This document shows, piece by piece, positions 8,726 through 16,852 of a DNA stretch of 41,072 nucleotides. Origin of the DNA: Neisseria sicca 4320. GTDB lineage: Bacteria > Pseudomonadota > Gammaproteobacteria > Burkholderiales > Neisseriaceae. The DNA lies in assembly GCF_000193735.1 (NCBI RefSeq), contig NZ_AEPF01000076.1, positions 1-41,072 on the forward strand. The letters run 5' to 3'. Position numbers and translations under genes: made by a program. The notes under the pieces are model-generated. The model saw only the letters and a list, made by a program, of their open reading frames with translations, had not been told where the DNA came from and made no database searches. Every line of letters starts with the position of its first letter. Within the stretch, counting starts at the first letter, position 1.

Positions 8726-9766
8726 ATGCGGAAAATCAAAATCGGATTGGCGGGGTTCGGCATGTCGGCGCAGGTGTTCCATCTGCCGTTTTGGCGTGCG
8801 GATTCGCAGTTTGAAGTCGTGCGCGTGTTTGAACGCAGCGGCAATCAGGCACAGGAAGTCCTGCCGCAGGCGCAGACCGTGCGTTCGTTTGAGGAATTGC
8901 TTACCGACGATGTCGATTTGGTGGTCATTACCACGCCGAACCAGACGCATTTCGATTTTGCTGTTCAGGCTTTAAGGGCGGGTAAAAATGTGGTGGTGGA
9001 AAAACCGTTGTGCGCCACGGCGGCGCAAGCCTTGGAACTGGCGGAACTCGCCGAGCGGCAGGGCGTATTGCTGACCGCTTACCAAAACCGCCGCTGGGAC
9101 AGCGCGCCGCTGACCGCCAAAAAGCTGCTTTCAGACGACCTTTTAGGCGAAATTGTGGATGCGGAATTCCGTTTTGAACGTTATGCGGCTACATTGAACA
9201 AAAAACGCTGGAAGGAAACCGGCGAGGCGGGCGTAGGGCTGGTGTACGACTTGGGTTCGCACCTCATGGATATGGCGGTCGATATTTTCGGGATGCCCGA
9301 CGAACTTTACGCCGACGTGCGCTATCAACATGACGGAGCAGTCAGCGATGATAATTTCTATATCGCGCTTTATTACGCCGACGGCAAAAAAGTCGCCCTG
9401 ACCGCAAGCAAATATGCCCGCGAACCTTTGCCGTTCATGACCTTGCACGGTAAACGCGGTTCATACGTCAAACAAAACGCCGACAACCAAGAAGCCCTGC
9501 TGCTCGGCGGCGCGCAACCCGTCGGGGCGTGGAGCCGTGAACCGGAAGACGAATGGGGCATCCTGCACACAGAAATCGACGGGGCAGTCGTCCGCAAAAA
9601 AATCGAAAGCGTCAGCGGAAATTATGCGGCGTTTTATGAAAACCTTTATGACGCCCTGCAAAGCAAGACTCCCGCAGCGGTGCAGCCGCGCCAAGTAGCG
9701 GAGGTGCTGGGGTTACTGGAAAAAGTATATGAAAGCCCGAAATCAGGGTATCGGGTGAAGGTGTAG
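8726..9766 (+). CDS. Gfo/Idh/MocA-family NAD(P)-dependent oxidoreductase
   Basis: 346-residue cytosolic dehydrogenase. The N-terminal Rossmann fold starts KIKIGLAGFGMSAQVFHLPF. The family's EKPL motif, with its substrate-binding lysine, lies at residues 92-95. The C-terminal substrate domain contains YDLGSHLMDMA with the conserved His. It resembles the YdgJ-type subgroup, but the substrate cannot be named from sequence. ATG 8726 is preceded by AAGGAG at a 7-base spacing, so it is preferred to the TTG at 8720. A complete inverse DUS lies inside the coding region at 9130-9141 and encodes part of LSDDLL. Confidence 0.88.
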   Translation: MRKIKIGLAGFGMSAQVFHLPFWRADSQFEVVRVFERSGNQAQEVLPQAQTVRSFEELLTDDVDLVVITTPNQTHFDFAVQALRAGKNVVVEKPLCATAAQALELAELAERQGVLLTAYQNRRWDSAPLTAKKLLSDDLLGEIVDAEFRFERYAATLNKKRWKETGEAGVGLVYDLGSHLMDMAVDIFGMPDELYADVRYQHDGAVSDDNFYIALYYADGKKVALTASKYAREPLPFMTLHGKRGSYVKQNADNQEALLLGGAQPVGAWSREPEDEWGILHTEIDGAVVRKKIESVSGNYAAFYENLYDALQSKTPAAVQPRQVAEVLGLLEKVYESPKSGYRVKV

Positions 9767-10014
9767 AGAGATTAAAAGTTAAAAGGGAGCAGAATTTCTG
9801 AAATTTTTTAAAATACAGAAGATTAACTTGGAAGTCGCTATTTTCTCCTATGTCTGTGCGAGGACAGGCTATGGTGGAAATCCAGATCTTGGGTATTTCG
9901 TCGGTAACATTTAAAAATTGCCGTAATTTCTAATTTCCAGATGCCTACCTCTATAGGAATGACGATGTAGGTATTTCTATCATTTTTAGGGCTATGTTTC
10001 TGTTGAGTGCGGAA
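9767..10014. other. Intergenic region with degenerate neisserial repeat
   Basis: No gene seen. The stretch around 9880-9990 (GAAATCCAG, TTTCCAGATGCCTAC, AGGAATGACGATGTAGG) resembles the decayed small intergenic repeats common in Neisseria, with inverted GGAAT-type elements. I cannot define its borders. Confidence 0.4.
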
Positions 10015-10068
10015 AGGTCGTCTGAAAACTTTTTAGCGGAACACGCTATATTTGTTTTCAGACGACCT
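10015..10068 (-). terminator. Inverted DUS pair, recA terminator
   Basis: DUS at 10015-10026 and its inverse at 10057-10068, 32 bases beyond the recA stop. Confidence 0.8.
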
Positions 10069-10100
10069 TTCGTATTTTTAATTGGAAGTTAGGCAGAGGC

Positions 10101-11147
10101 TTATTCTTCCGGACGTTCGCCGTCGGTGTCGTCCAGTTTGCCTTCGGTAATATCAACGTTGATTCCTACGGCAGCGCGGATTTTGGCGTCGATTTCGTTG
10201 GCGATTTCCGGGTTTTCTTTCAACCATACGCGGACGTTGTCTTTGCCTTGTCCGATTTTTGCGCCGTTGTAGCTGTACCATGCGCCTGATTTTTCAACGA
10301 TGCCGTATTTGACGCCAAGGTCGATCAGTTCGCCTTCCCAGCTTACGCCTTCGCCGTACAGGATATCGAATTCGGCTTGGCGGAACGGAGGGGCGACTTT
10401 GTTTTTGATGACTTTGACTTTAGTTTCGTTGCCGATAACGTCGTCGCCTTTTTTGATTTGTCCGGTGCGACGGATGTCGAGGCGGACAGAGGCGTAGAAT
10501 TTGAGGGCGTTGCCGCCGGTGGTGGTTTCGGGGCTGCCGAACATCACGCCGATTTTCATACGGATTTGGTTGATGAAGACGACCAGTGTGTTGGTGCGTT
10601 TGATGTGGCCGGTCAGTTTGCGCAAGGCTTGGCTCATCAGGCGGGCTTGCAGGCCGACGTGGCTGTCGCCCATTTCGCCTTCGATTTCGGCTTTGGGAAC
10701 GAGGGCGGCTACGGAGTCGACAACGACCATATCCACACCGCCGGAACGTACCAGCGTGTCGCAGATTTCCAGAGCCTGCTCGCCGGTGTCAGGTTGGGAG
10801 AGGTAGAGTTCTTCCACTTTAATGCCGAGTTTGCGGGCGTAAACAGGGTCGAAGGCGTGTTCGGCGTCGATGAAGGCACAGATGCCTCCGTTTTTCTGGC
10901 ATTGGGCAATGGCTTCGAGACAGAGCGTGGTTTTACCGGAAGATTCCGGGCCGAAGATTTCGACGACACGACCGCGCGGCAGACCGCCGACGCCGAGTGC
11001 CAAGTCTAGGCCGAGCGAGCCGGTGGAGATGACGTCAAGGTTTTCTTCTTGCTGGCTGCCATCCATTTTCATGATGGAGCCTTTGCCGAAGTTTTTTTCA
11101 ATTTGGGCAAGGGCGGCGGCTAAGGCTTTGCTTTTTTCATCTGACAT
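10101..11147 (-). CDS. recA: Recombinase A
   Basis: 348-residue ATP-dependent recombinase that forms filaments on single-stranded DNA for strand exchange and repair. It is also needed for the natural transformation that the uptake sequences here serve. Walker A (GPESSGKTT) is at residues 66-74. Walker B (VDMVVVDSVAAL) and the MAW-like LMSQALRKL region follow. The C-terminal tail is acidic (DDTDGERPEE), as usual. It is a single-gene unit ending in an inverted DUS pair. Confidence 0.97.
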   Translation of the reverse strand: MSDEKSKALAAALAQIEKNFGKGSIMKMDGSQQEENLDVISTGSLGLDLALGVGGLPRGRVVEIFGPESSGKTTLCLEAIAQCQKNGGICAFIDAEHAFDPVYARKLGIKVEELYLSQPDTGEQALEICDTLVRSGGVDMVVVDSVAALVPKAEIEGEMGDSHVGLQARLMSQALRKLTGHIKRTNTLVVFINQIRMKIGVMFGSPETTTGGNALKFYASVRLDIRRTGQIKKGDDVIGNETKVKVIKNKVAPPFRQAEFDILYGEGVSWEGELIDLGVKYGIVEKSGAWYSYNGAKIGQGKDNVRVWLKENPEIANEIDAKIRAAVGINVDITEGKLDDTDGERPEE

Positions 11148-11199
11148 GATGCTGTTCTCGTAAGGGATGTTATCAAAGTAGCTAAGAATTTGTTTAGCT

Positions 11200-11205
11200 A
11201 TTATC
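11200..11205 (-). promoter_or_regulatory. Putative extended -10 box of recA
   Basis: On the minus strand TGCGATAAT gives an extended -10 (TG-N-GATAAT) about 55 bases upstream of the recA ATG. A -35 match is poor. No LexA-type site is evident. Confidence 0.45.
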
Positions 11206-11317
11206 GCATAAATTAAGAAAAAGTATAGTTTTATTTCGTATTTTGGATAGTTTATTGTTAACTATCTGAATTATATAATTTATGAGTTGTATGTTCGGAT
11301 GTATTAAGAGTGCTAAA

Positions 11318-11356
11318 AGGTCGTCTGAAACCGAATATTTCATTTTCAGACGACCT
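11318..11356 (-). terminator. Inverted DUS pair, pflA terminator
   Basis: DUS at 11318-11329 and its inverse at 11345-11356, beyond the pflA stop. Confidence 0.8.
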
Positions 11357-11370
11357 TTTGGGATTGGAAC

Positions 11371-12183
11371 TCAATAAATAATGTTTTTGCCGTAACTTTC
11401 TAAAATCGATTTGATTTTGAGGATGGTTTCTTTGGGAGGCGGATGTACGCCGGTGAGTTTGTAGGTGTCGCCGCACAATGCCCATTTGTGCGCACCCAGT
11501 TCGTGATAAGGGAGAAGCTCGACCATTTCGATATTGTCCATGTCTGCGATGAATTCGCCGAGCAGGTGGGCGGAACGGTCGTCGTCGGTATAGCCCGGGA
11601 CGACGACGTAGCGGACGCGGGCGGGCTGTTTGCGTTCGGCGAGGTAGTGAGCGAATTTGAGGGTTTTGGTGTTGGGGATGCCGACGAGGACTTTATGGAT
11701 TTCGGGGTCGATTTGTTTTAAATCGAGCATGACGAGGTTGGTGTGGTCGAGCAGGTCGTCAAGGATGGAATCGTAATGCAGGGCGTAGCCGTTGCTGTCG
11801 AGGCAGGTATGGATGTCGTGTTCGTGGCAGGCGGTAAACCAGTCGCGTACGAATTCGTATTGCAGGAGCGGTTCGCCCCCTGTGGCGGTAACGCCGCCGC
11901 CTGTGGCGCGCAGGTAGTGGCGGTAAGACATGACTTGCTTCATGACTTCGGGCACGGTCATTTCTTGAGCTTGTTCGGTGTGCAAGTCCCATGTGTCGCG
12001 GTTGTGGCAGTAGAGGCAGCGCATCAGACAGCCTTGCAGGAAAAGGACGTAGCGCAATCCGGGACCGTCCACTGCGCCGCAGGATTCTACGGAATGGACG
12101 ATGCCTTTGCCGTTGTAGTGGCGGTGTCCGAGGTCTTTGGCGGGGGCGGGTGTTTCGGGGTTGATGGCGATGGTTGTCTGCAT
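11371..12183 (-). CDS. pflA: Pyruvate formate-lyase activating enzyme
   Basis: 270-residue radical SAM enzyme that abstracts a hydrogen from the glycine of PflB to make the active glycyl radical. The cluster motif C52-x3-C56-x2-C59 (GCLMRCLYCH) is intact, followed by TGGGVTATGGEP. It is longer at the N-terminus than the E. coli enzyme by roughly 25 residues (a Pro- and Ala-rich lead before the GIVHSVESCGAVDGPG start of the domain). It lies downstream of pflB on the same strand, but about 900 bp away: a DUF596 gene and a toxin-like remnant sit between them. Confidence 0.93.
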   Translation of the reverse strand: MQTTIAINPETPAPAKDLGHRHYNGKGIVHSVESCGAVDGPGLRYVLFLQGCLMRCLYCHNRDTWDLHTEQAQEMTVPEVMKQVMSYRHYLRATGGGVTATGGEPLLQYEFVRDWFTACHEHDIHTCLDSNGYALHYDSILDDLLDHTNLVMLDLKQIDPEIHKVLVGIPNTKTLKFAHYLAERKQPARVRYVVVPGYTDDDRSAHLLGEFIADMDNIEMVELLPYHELGAHKWALCGDTYKLTGVHPPPKETILKIKSILESYGKNIIY

Positions 12184-12337
12184 GGTGTCTGATGTACCGG
12201 ATATTGGGGTCGTCTGAAAACTTGTTTTTGTGTTGCAGAGGGTTCTTCTTATTGGATTAATGCGCGGGCATTATGTTCCCTGTTGTGAGAAGTTTATGGG
12301 CTGTTTTTAAATAGGTAAACGGGATTTAATGATAACT

Positions 12338-12541
12338 CTATCCTTGTAAATTTTTTGCCGCTTTCGCTACTTTATAGGCCTGTATCGCTTCACCGATACC
12401 TAGAACCGCACCCAGCAAAGCAAACAGGTAATCGGCAGCGGTCTGTGCTTGTACAAAACTCTGTATATCACCGATAATTGGAATAAATCCCGTCTGAAGA
12501 AGCTGTTTTTCAGACAGGCATTTATTACAAACATTGGTATT
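12338..12541 (-). pseudogene. C-terminal remnant of a polymorphic-toxin-like protein
   Basis: On the minus strand an open stretch with no start codon of its own encodes GFIPIIGDIQSFVQ, then a hydrophobic segment (ADYLFALLGAVLGIGEA) and a Lys-rich end, stopping at TAG 12338-12340. The PIIGD...QA...ADY pattern resembles the pre-toxin linker of MafB-like and other contact-dependent toxins. No toxin catalytic domain follows. It is in the same frame as the DUF596 gene just upstream, separated by that gene's TAA and a hairpin. I infer a leftover of a toxin/immunity cassette; homology should be tested. Confidence 0.5.
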
Positions 12542-12943
12542 TTATCCCGCCCAGTATTCGCTACCGTCTTCGGGATCTATCCATACGGCGTAGGCAGGAG
12601 CCTCGACCGTAAGCCACATTCGAATATCAAACGGGGCATAGCCGGGAAGTGGATTGGGTTCGATTTCATATTCAGGCCATACTTCCCTAAATATCCGCTC
12701 CCATTCTTCGGGCGTATGCTCGATGATTTGCCCGTCGCGTTGCAGTTTCAGATGACCTCTGCGCAGCAGCTCTTTGAAAAGAATAAAGAACGCTTCGGTT
12801 TTCTCTTCAAAATCGCTGGAAAAGTCTTTGATGGTCGACCACAAACAACTCAAAGGAAGCCCATAGTTGATAGTGAACTCTACATCATCTTCTAAACGAT
12901 TTTGATACCGTTTATGAACATCGTGATTATTCAATTTTCTCAT
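12542..12943 (-). CDS. DUF596-like protein, possible immunity protein
   Basis: 133-residue acidic, soluble protein with no signal peptide. The pattern of Trp-rich helices (YGLPLSCLWSTIKDF, EEWERIFREVWPEYE) and the C-terminal AVWIDPEDGSEYWAG resembles DUF596. I associate that family with Neisseria maf toxin regions, where small genes downstream of toxins encode immunity proteins. The toxin-like fragment beside it supports that reading. Function remains inference. It interrupts the pflB-pflA order, which suggests insertion. No strong ribosome-binding site is visible. Confidence 0.6.
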   Translation of the reverse strand: MRKLNNHDVHKRYQNRLEDDVEFTINYGLPLSCLWSTIKDFSSDFEEKTEAFFILFKELLRRGHLKLQRDGQIIEHTPEEWERIFREVWPEYEIEPNPLPGYAPFDIRMWLTVEAPAYAVWIDPEDGSEYWAG

Positions 12944-12961
12944 TTGAATTTTATTTCCCTA

Positions 12962-13005
12962 TTGTACTGGCTTCGGTCGTCTTGATTTGGAGTTAATCCA
13001 CTATA
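12962..13005. repeat. Degenerate right end of a Correia element
   Basis: TTGTACTGGCTTCGGTCGTC followed by TTGATTTGGAGTTAATCCACTATA (read in two parts) matches the last part of a Correia repeat with small internal deletions. It lies between the pflB end and the DUF596 start. Confidence 0.6.
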
Positions 13006-13030
13006 TTATCAAACCATTGCTTCAGGCAAA

Positions 13031-13069
13031 ATCAAGCCGGGTTCCGGATAATCCGTCCCCCGGCTTGGT
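13031..13069 (-). terminator. pflB terminator hairpin
   Basis: ATCAAGCCGGG pairs with CCCGGCTTGGT across a 17-base loop, one G-T pair included. On the minus strand a short T run follows. It lies 20 bases beyond the pflB stop and is not DUS-based. Confidence 0.65.
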
Positions 13070-13088
13070 TTACTGTAAACCCTTTGCT

Positions 13089-15374
13089 TTACATGGTTTG
13101 TGTAAAGGTGCGGGTAATCACGTCAAGCTGTTGTTCGCGGGTCAGCGAGTTGAAGCGTACGGCGTAACCGGACACGCGGATGGTCAGTTGCGGATATTTG
13201 TCCGGATTGTTCATCGCGTCTTCCAGCGTTTCGCGGGTCAGTACGTTGACGTTCAAGTGTTGACCGCCTTCCAATTCGCCTTCTTCGTGGTGGAAGTAGC
13301 CGTCCATCAAACCTGCGAGGTTGCGTTCGCGTGAGCTTTCGTCTTTACCCAATGCGCCCGGCACGATGGAGAAGGTGTAGGAAATACCGTCTTTGGCGAA
13401 CTCGAACGGCAATTTGGCTACGGAGGTCAGCGAAGCGACGGCACCGTTGACATCGCGACCGTGCATCGGGTTGGCACCAGGACCGAACGGTGCGCCTGCG
13501 CGGCGGCCGTCCGGCGTGTTGCCGGTTTTTTTGCCGTACACGACGTTGGAGGTAATGGTCAACACGGACTGGGTCGGCGTTGCGTTGCGGTAAGTTTTGT
13601 GGGTCGCCACTTTTTTCATGAAGCGTTCCACCAAGTCGCAGGCAATGTCGTCCACGCGGTCGTCGTTGTTACCGAACTGCGGATATTCGCCTTCGATTTC
13701 AAAGTCGACGGCAATACCGTTTTCGTCGCGAATCGGTTTGACTTTGGCGTATTTGATGGCGGACAGCGAGTCGGCGGCCACAGACAAACCGGCGATACCG
13801 CAGGCCATAGTGCGTTTCACGTCGCGGTCGTGCAGCGCCATCAGCGCAGCTTCGTAGCTGTATTTGTCATGCATGTAATGGATGATGTTCAGCGCGGTAA
13901 TGTATTGGGTTGCCAGCCAATCCATGAATTGATCCATGCGCGCAAAGACAGTGTCGTAGTCCAAGACTTCGTCCAAAATGGGTTCGGTTTTCGGGCCGAC
14001 TTGGTCTTTGGATTTTTCGTCCACGCCGCCGTTGATCGCGTACAGCAGGGTTTTCGCCAAGTTGGCGCGGGCGCCGAAGAACTGCATTTGTTTGCCGACA
14101 ATCATCGGGCTCACGCAGCAGGCAATAGCGTAGTCATCGCTATTGAAGTCAGGACGCATCAAGTCGTCGTTTTCGTATTGGATAGACGAAGTGTCGATGG
14201 ATACTTTGGCGCAGTATTCTTTAAAGCCTTGTGGCAGTTGTTCAGACCACAATACGGTGATGTTCGGCTCAGGAGACGGTCCCATGTTGTACAAGGTGTG
14301 CAGCACGCGGAAGTTGGTGCGCGTTACCAGCGTGCGGCCGTCCAAACCCATACCGCCGATGGATTCGGTTGCCCAAATCGGGTCGCCGGAGAAGAGTTGG
14401 TCGTATTCGGGCGTGCGCAGGAAACGAACCATACGCAGTTTCATCACCAAATGGTCGATAAATTCTTGCGCTTGGGTTTCAGTAATCACGCCGTTTTTCA
14501 GGTCGCGCTCAATGTAGATGTCCAAGAACGAAGACACACGGCCAAAGGACATGGCGGCGCCGTTTTGCGATTTAACGGCGGCAAGATAGGCGAAGTAAGT
14601 CCATTGGATGGCTTCCTGCGCATTTTTCGCAGGGCCGGAAATATCGTAGCCGTAAGAGGCTGCCATTTCTTTCATTTGACCTAAGGCTTTGTATTGGTCG
14701 TTGATTTCCTCGCGACGGCGGATGACTTCTTCCAAATCCACACCGTTTTCCAAATTGGCTTGCAGTGAATTGAATTGGTTGAATTTGTCTTTCATCAAGA
14801 AGTCAATACCGTACAATGCCACGCGGCGGTAGTCGCCGATAATACGGCCGCGACCGTAAGCGTCCGGCAAACCGGTAATCACGCCTGATTTGCGGCAACG
14901 GCGGATATCAGGCGTATAAACGTCAAACACGCCTTGGTTATGGGTTTTACGGTATTTGGTGAAGATTTCGCTGACTTCGGGGTTCAATTCAACGTTGTAC
15001 ACTTTGCACGCGTCTTGTACCATTCTCAAACCGCCAAACGGCATGATTGAGCGTTTCAGAGGCTCGTCCGTTTGCAGGCCGACAATGGTTTCCAAATCTT
15101 TATTGATATAGCCCGGCGCATGGCTGGTAATGCCGGACACGACTTGCGCATCAATTTTGTAAGGTTCGTGCGTGCGGTTTTCGACTTTGATGCCTTCCAT
15201 CACGTCCGCCCACAGTTTGGTCGTTGCCTCAGTCGCAGGCGCGAGGAAAGACGCATCGCCTTCATAAGGCGTGTAGTTCTTTTGAATAAAATCGCGCACA
15301 TCGACATTGGTTTCCCAATTACCGCCGACAAAACCTTCCCAAGCAGCAGGGCGTTGTTGTACATCGGTTGTCAT
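13089..15374 (-). CDS. pflB: Formate C-acetyltransferase (pyruvate formate-lyase)
   Basis: 761-residue glycyl radical enzyme that converts pyruvate and CoA to acetyl-CoA and formate under low oxygen. The paired active-site cysteines are in AIACCVSPMIVG. The radical glycine is in the C-terminal RVSGYAVRFNSLT, about 28 residues from the end as in E. coli PflB. Length fits the family closely. The start is preceded by a TTAGGAGCTTG ribosome-binding region. Upstream lies an FNR-type site at 15498-15511, though that site is better placed to drive a small RNA in the other direction. pflA lies downstream beyond an inserted gene. Confidence 0.96.
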   Translation of the reverse strand: MTTDVQQRPAAWEGFVGGNWETNVDVRDFIQKNYTPYEGDASFLAPATEATTKLWADVMEGIKVENRTHEPYKIDAQVVSGITSHAPGYINKDLETIVGLQTDEPLKRSIMPFGGLRMVQDACKVYNVELNPEVSEIFTKYRKTHNQGVFDVYTPDIRRCRKSGVITGLPDAYGRGRIIGDYRRVALYGIDFLMKDKFNQFNSLQANLENGVDLEEVIRRREEINDQYKALGQMKEMAASYGYDISGPAKNAQEAIQWTYFAYLAAVKSQNGAAMSFGRVSSFLDIYIERDLKNGVITETQAQEFIDHLVMKLRMVRFLRTPEYDQLFSGDPIWATESIGGMGLDGRTLVTRTNFRVLHTLYNMGPSPEPNITVLWSEQLPQGFKEYCAKVSIDTSSIQYENDDLMRPDFNSDDYAIACCVSPMIVGKQMQFFGARANLAKTLLYAINGGVDEKSKDQVGPKTEPILDEVLDYDTVFARMDQFMDWLATQYITALNIIHYMHDKYSYEAALMALHDRDVKRTMACGIAGLSVAADSLSAIKYAKVKPIRDENGIAVDFEIEGEYPQFGNNDDRVDDIACDLVERFMKKVATHKTYRNATPTQSVLTITSNVVYGKKTGNTPDGRRAGAPFGPGANPMHGRDVNGAVASLTSVAKLPFEFAKDGISYTFSIVPGALGKDESSRERNLAGLMDGYFHHEEGELEGGQHLNVNVLTRETLEDAMNNPDKYPQLTIRVSGYAVRFNSLTREQQLDVITRTFTQTM

Positions 15375-15497
15375 ATCAAGCTCCTAATTTGTCAGATAGA
15401 ATTTATAGGTAGTAAAAAATTTACCTTTACAGAATAGCAGTTTAGCTCTATGAAGTGTAATGATTGGCGGAGATGTGAACGCATACCCGATGCTTTT

Positions 15498-15511
15498 TTG
15501 ACTTACATCAA
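15498..15511. promoter_or_regulatory. FNR binding site
   Basis: TTGACTTACATCAA matches the FNR consensus TTGAT-N4-ATCAA at nine of ten specified positions. Its centre is 41.5 bases upstream of about 15546, the class II activation distance for a rightward transcript ending at the 15588-15622 terminator. Being nearly palindromic, it could also influence pflB, whose ATG is about 125 bases to the left. Confidence 0.75.
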
Positions 15512-15545
15512 TGAGAACTGTTATTACTTAAGACTACATCTTATC

Positions 15546-15622
15546 TTTCAATCCCTTAGCATGTAAACAAGTGTAGAATACAAAATTAAGCCCTGAAAAC
15601 TTGTCCGGTTTTCAGGGCTTTT
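15546..15622 (+). ncRNA. aniS: Probable FNR-activated small RNA (AniS/FnrS)
   Basis: No protein is encoded here. A rightward transcript is predicted from the FNR site, a poor -10 (TACATC, 15535-15540) and a strong intrinsic terminator. In meningococcus and gonococcus an FNR-induced, Hfq-dependent small RNA of about 100 nt (AniS, FnrS) is known, to my recollection beside the bacterioferritin gene bfrB. bfrB is the next gene here, so the context agrees. A C-rich unstructured stretch (CAATCCCTTAGC) ahead of the terminator could serve for target pairing. The 5' end is estimated from the FNR spacing only. Confidence 0.65.
15588..15622 (+). terminator. Intrinsic terminator of the small RNA
   Basis: AAGCCCTGAAAAC, a 7-base loop, then the perfect reverse complement and TTTTG. 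The 13-bp stem is oriented for the plus strand, where no protein gene precedes it. Confidence 0.8.
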
Positions 15623-15713
15623 GTATGGGATTGGGGTTTCACAGGATTACATATTCTTTAGAAGAGATAAGTCGTCTGAAAGACCGAAATACTGTTTTTC
15701 AGACGAGTTTGAT

Positions 15714-15751
15714 GTAAAAAAAAACGGCATATCCAAAAAGATATGCCGTTT
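15714..15751 (-). terminator. bfr operon terminator
   Basis: AAACGGCATATC and its exact complement GATATGCCGTTT form a 12-bp stem. On the minus strand a run of T follows. It lies about 40 bases beyond the bfrB stop. An imperfect inverted DUS pair follows at about 15669-15710. Confidence 0.8.
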
Positions 15752-15791
15752 ATGGGTGCAGGGACTGCTATATTTGGCAGTGGTTTGTGTT

Positions 15792-16265
15792 TTAGTCCTC
15801 TTGCGCCGCTGTTTGCAGGTAGTTCGGCAAACCGATTTTGCCGATCAGCTCCTGCTGGGTTTCGAGCCAGTCGATGTGCTCTTCGTTGATGTCTTTTTGT
15901 TTTTCCAACAAATCACGGCTGACATAGTCTTGCTGTTGTTCCGCGATGGCGATGGCAGCGACGAGGGCATCGTGTTTTTCCTGTTCTTTTGTCAAATCGC
16001 AGGTCAGGATTTCCTCGGTTGATTCGCCGATAAGCAGTTTGCCCAATTCTTGCAGATTAGGCAGACCTTCCAAGAACAAAATACGCTCGATTAAATCGTC
16101 CGCGGATTTCATTTCGCGGATGGATTGTTTGAAGAAATGTTCGCCCAATTCCTCAAAGCCCCAGTTTTTCAAAATGCGGGCATGCAGGAAATATTGGTTG
16201 ATGGTAACCAAGAGCAAGCCCAAGTTTTTATTCAATTCGCGGATAACTAAGCGATCGCCTTTCAT
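15792..16265 (-). CDS. bfrB: Bacterioferritin subunit B (haem-ligand type)
   Basis: 157-residue ferritin-like four-helix protein, one of two subunits of the neisserial iron-storage shell. The haem-ligand Met52 is kept (SIREMKSAD). Two ferroxidase ligands are replaced: Leu at position 18 instead of Glu, and Ser at 54 instead of His. It therefore probably binds haem between subunits but cannot oxidise iron well alone. The partner gene bfrA, 22 bases upstream on the same strand, has the opposite pattern. The two form one operon ending in the terminator at 15714-15751. Confidence 0.93.
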   Translation of the reverse strand: MKGDRLVIRELNKNLGLLLVTINQYFLHARILKNWGFEELGEHFFKQSIREMKSADDLIERILFLEGLPNLQELGKLLIGESTEEILTCDLTKEQEKHDALVAAIAIAEQQQDYVSRDLLEKQKDINEEHIDWLETQQELIGKIGLPNYLQTAAQED

Positions 16266-16287
16266 TTTCAGCTCCTTATACGCTTAA

Positions 16288-16752
16288 TTACAGTTGGCTT
16301 TGGTAGTAGTTGCCTTCGCCGACGAGTTCGATCAGGCGCAGTTGTTGTTCCAGCCAGTGCGCGTGATCTTCTTCAGTGTCTTTCAACTGGGCAATCATCA
16401 AATCACGGGTAACGTAGTCTTGTGCTTCTTCGCACAGTTTGATGCCTTTTTTCAACGCATCGCGCACTTCGTATTCGGTGTTCAAATCCGCTTTCAGGCA
16501 GGAGATCACGTCGGTACCGATGTTCAGTTCGGCACGGGTCATTTTAGGTGTACCGCCCAGCATCAGGATACGGCGGATGAAGTCTTCGGCGTGCGTAGTT
16601 TCTTCTTCCATCTCATGATTCAAACGTTCGAACAGTTTGTTGTAGCCCCATTCGGAGTACAGGCGTGAGTGGATGAAGTATTGATCGCGTGCAGCCAGCT
16701 CACCGGACAACAGTTCGTTCATGTAATCGATAACAGATTGATTGCCTTGCAT
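16288..16752 (-). CDS. bfrA: Bacterioferritin subunit A (ferroxidase type)
   Basis: 154-residue ferritin-like protein. The di-iron ligands Glu18, Glu51 and His54 are present (SGELAARDQYF; EEETTHAED). The haem-ligand Met52 of other bacterioferritins is Thr here. It should supply the ferroxidase activity in a mixed shell with BfrB. It is the first gene of the bfrA-bfrB operon and is preceded by a good sigma-70-type promoter about 70 bases upstream. Confidence 0.93.
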   Translation of the reverse strand: MQGNQSVIDYMNELLSGELAARDQYFIHSRLYSEWGYNKLFERLNHEMEEETTHAEDFIRRILMLGGTPKMTRAELNIGTDVISCLKADLNTEYEVRDALKKGIKLCEEAQDYVTRDLMIAQLKDTEEDHAHWLEQQLRLIELVGEGNYYQSQL

Positions 16753-16823
16753 AATTTTTTCTCTTTCTTTGGAGTTATTAAAGTCTCTAAAAGACGGGTT
16801 GCGTGTCGTTTCTTGATGACTGA

Positions 16824-16852
16824 ATTGTATGAAAAAGTCTGATGCTTGACAA
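16824..16852 (-). promoter_or_regulatory. bfrA promoter
   Basis: On the minus strand a -35 TTGTCA and a -10 TACAAT are separated by exactly 17 bases, each one or two mismatches from consensus. The start point would be near 16817, giving a leader of about 65 bases before the bfrA ATG. Confidence 0.7.

Noticed and set aside
13461..14684. Long open frame (407 codons) on the plus strand opposite pflB
   Set aside because: It is antisense to a fully conserved pflB, its translation has the His/Val/Phe-rich look of a shadow frame, and it lacks a ribosome-binding site.
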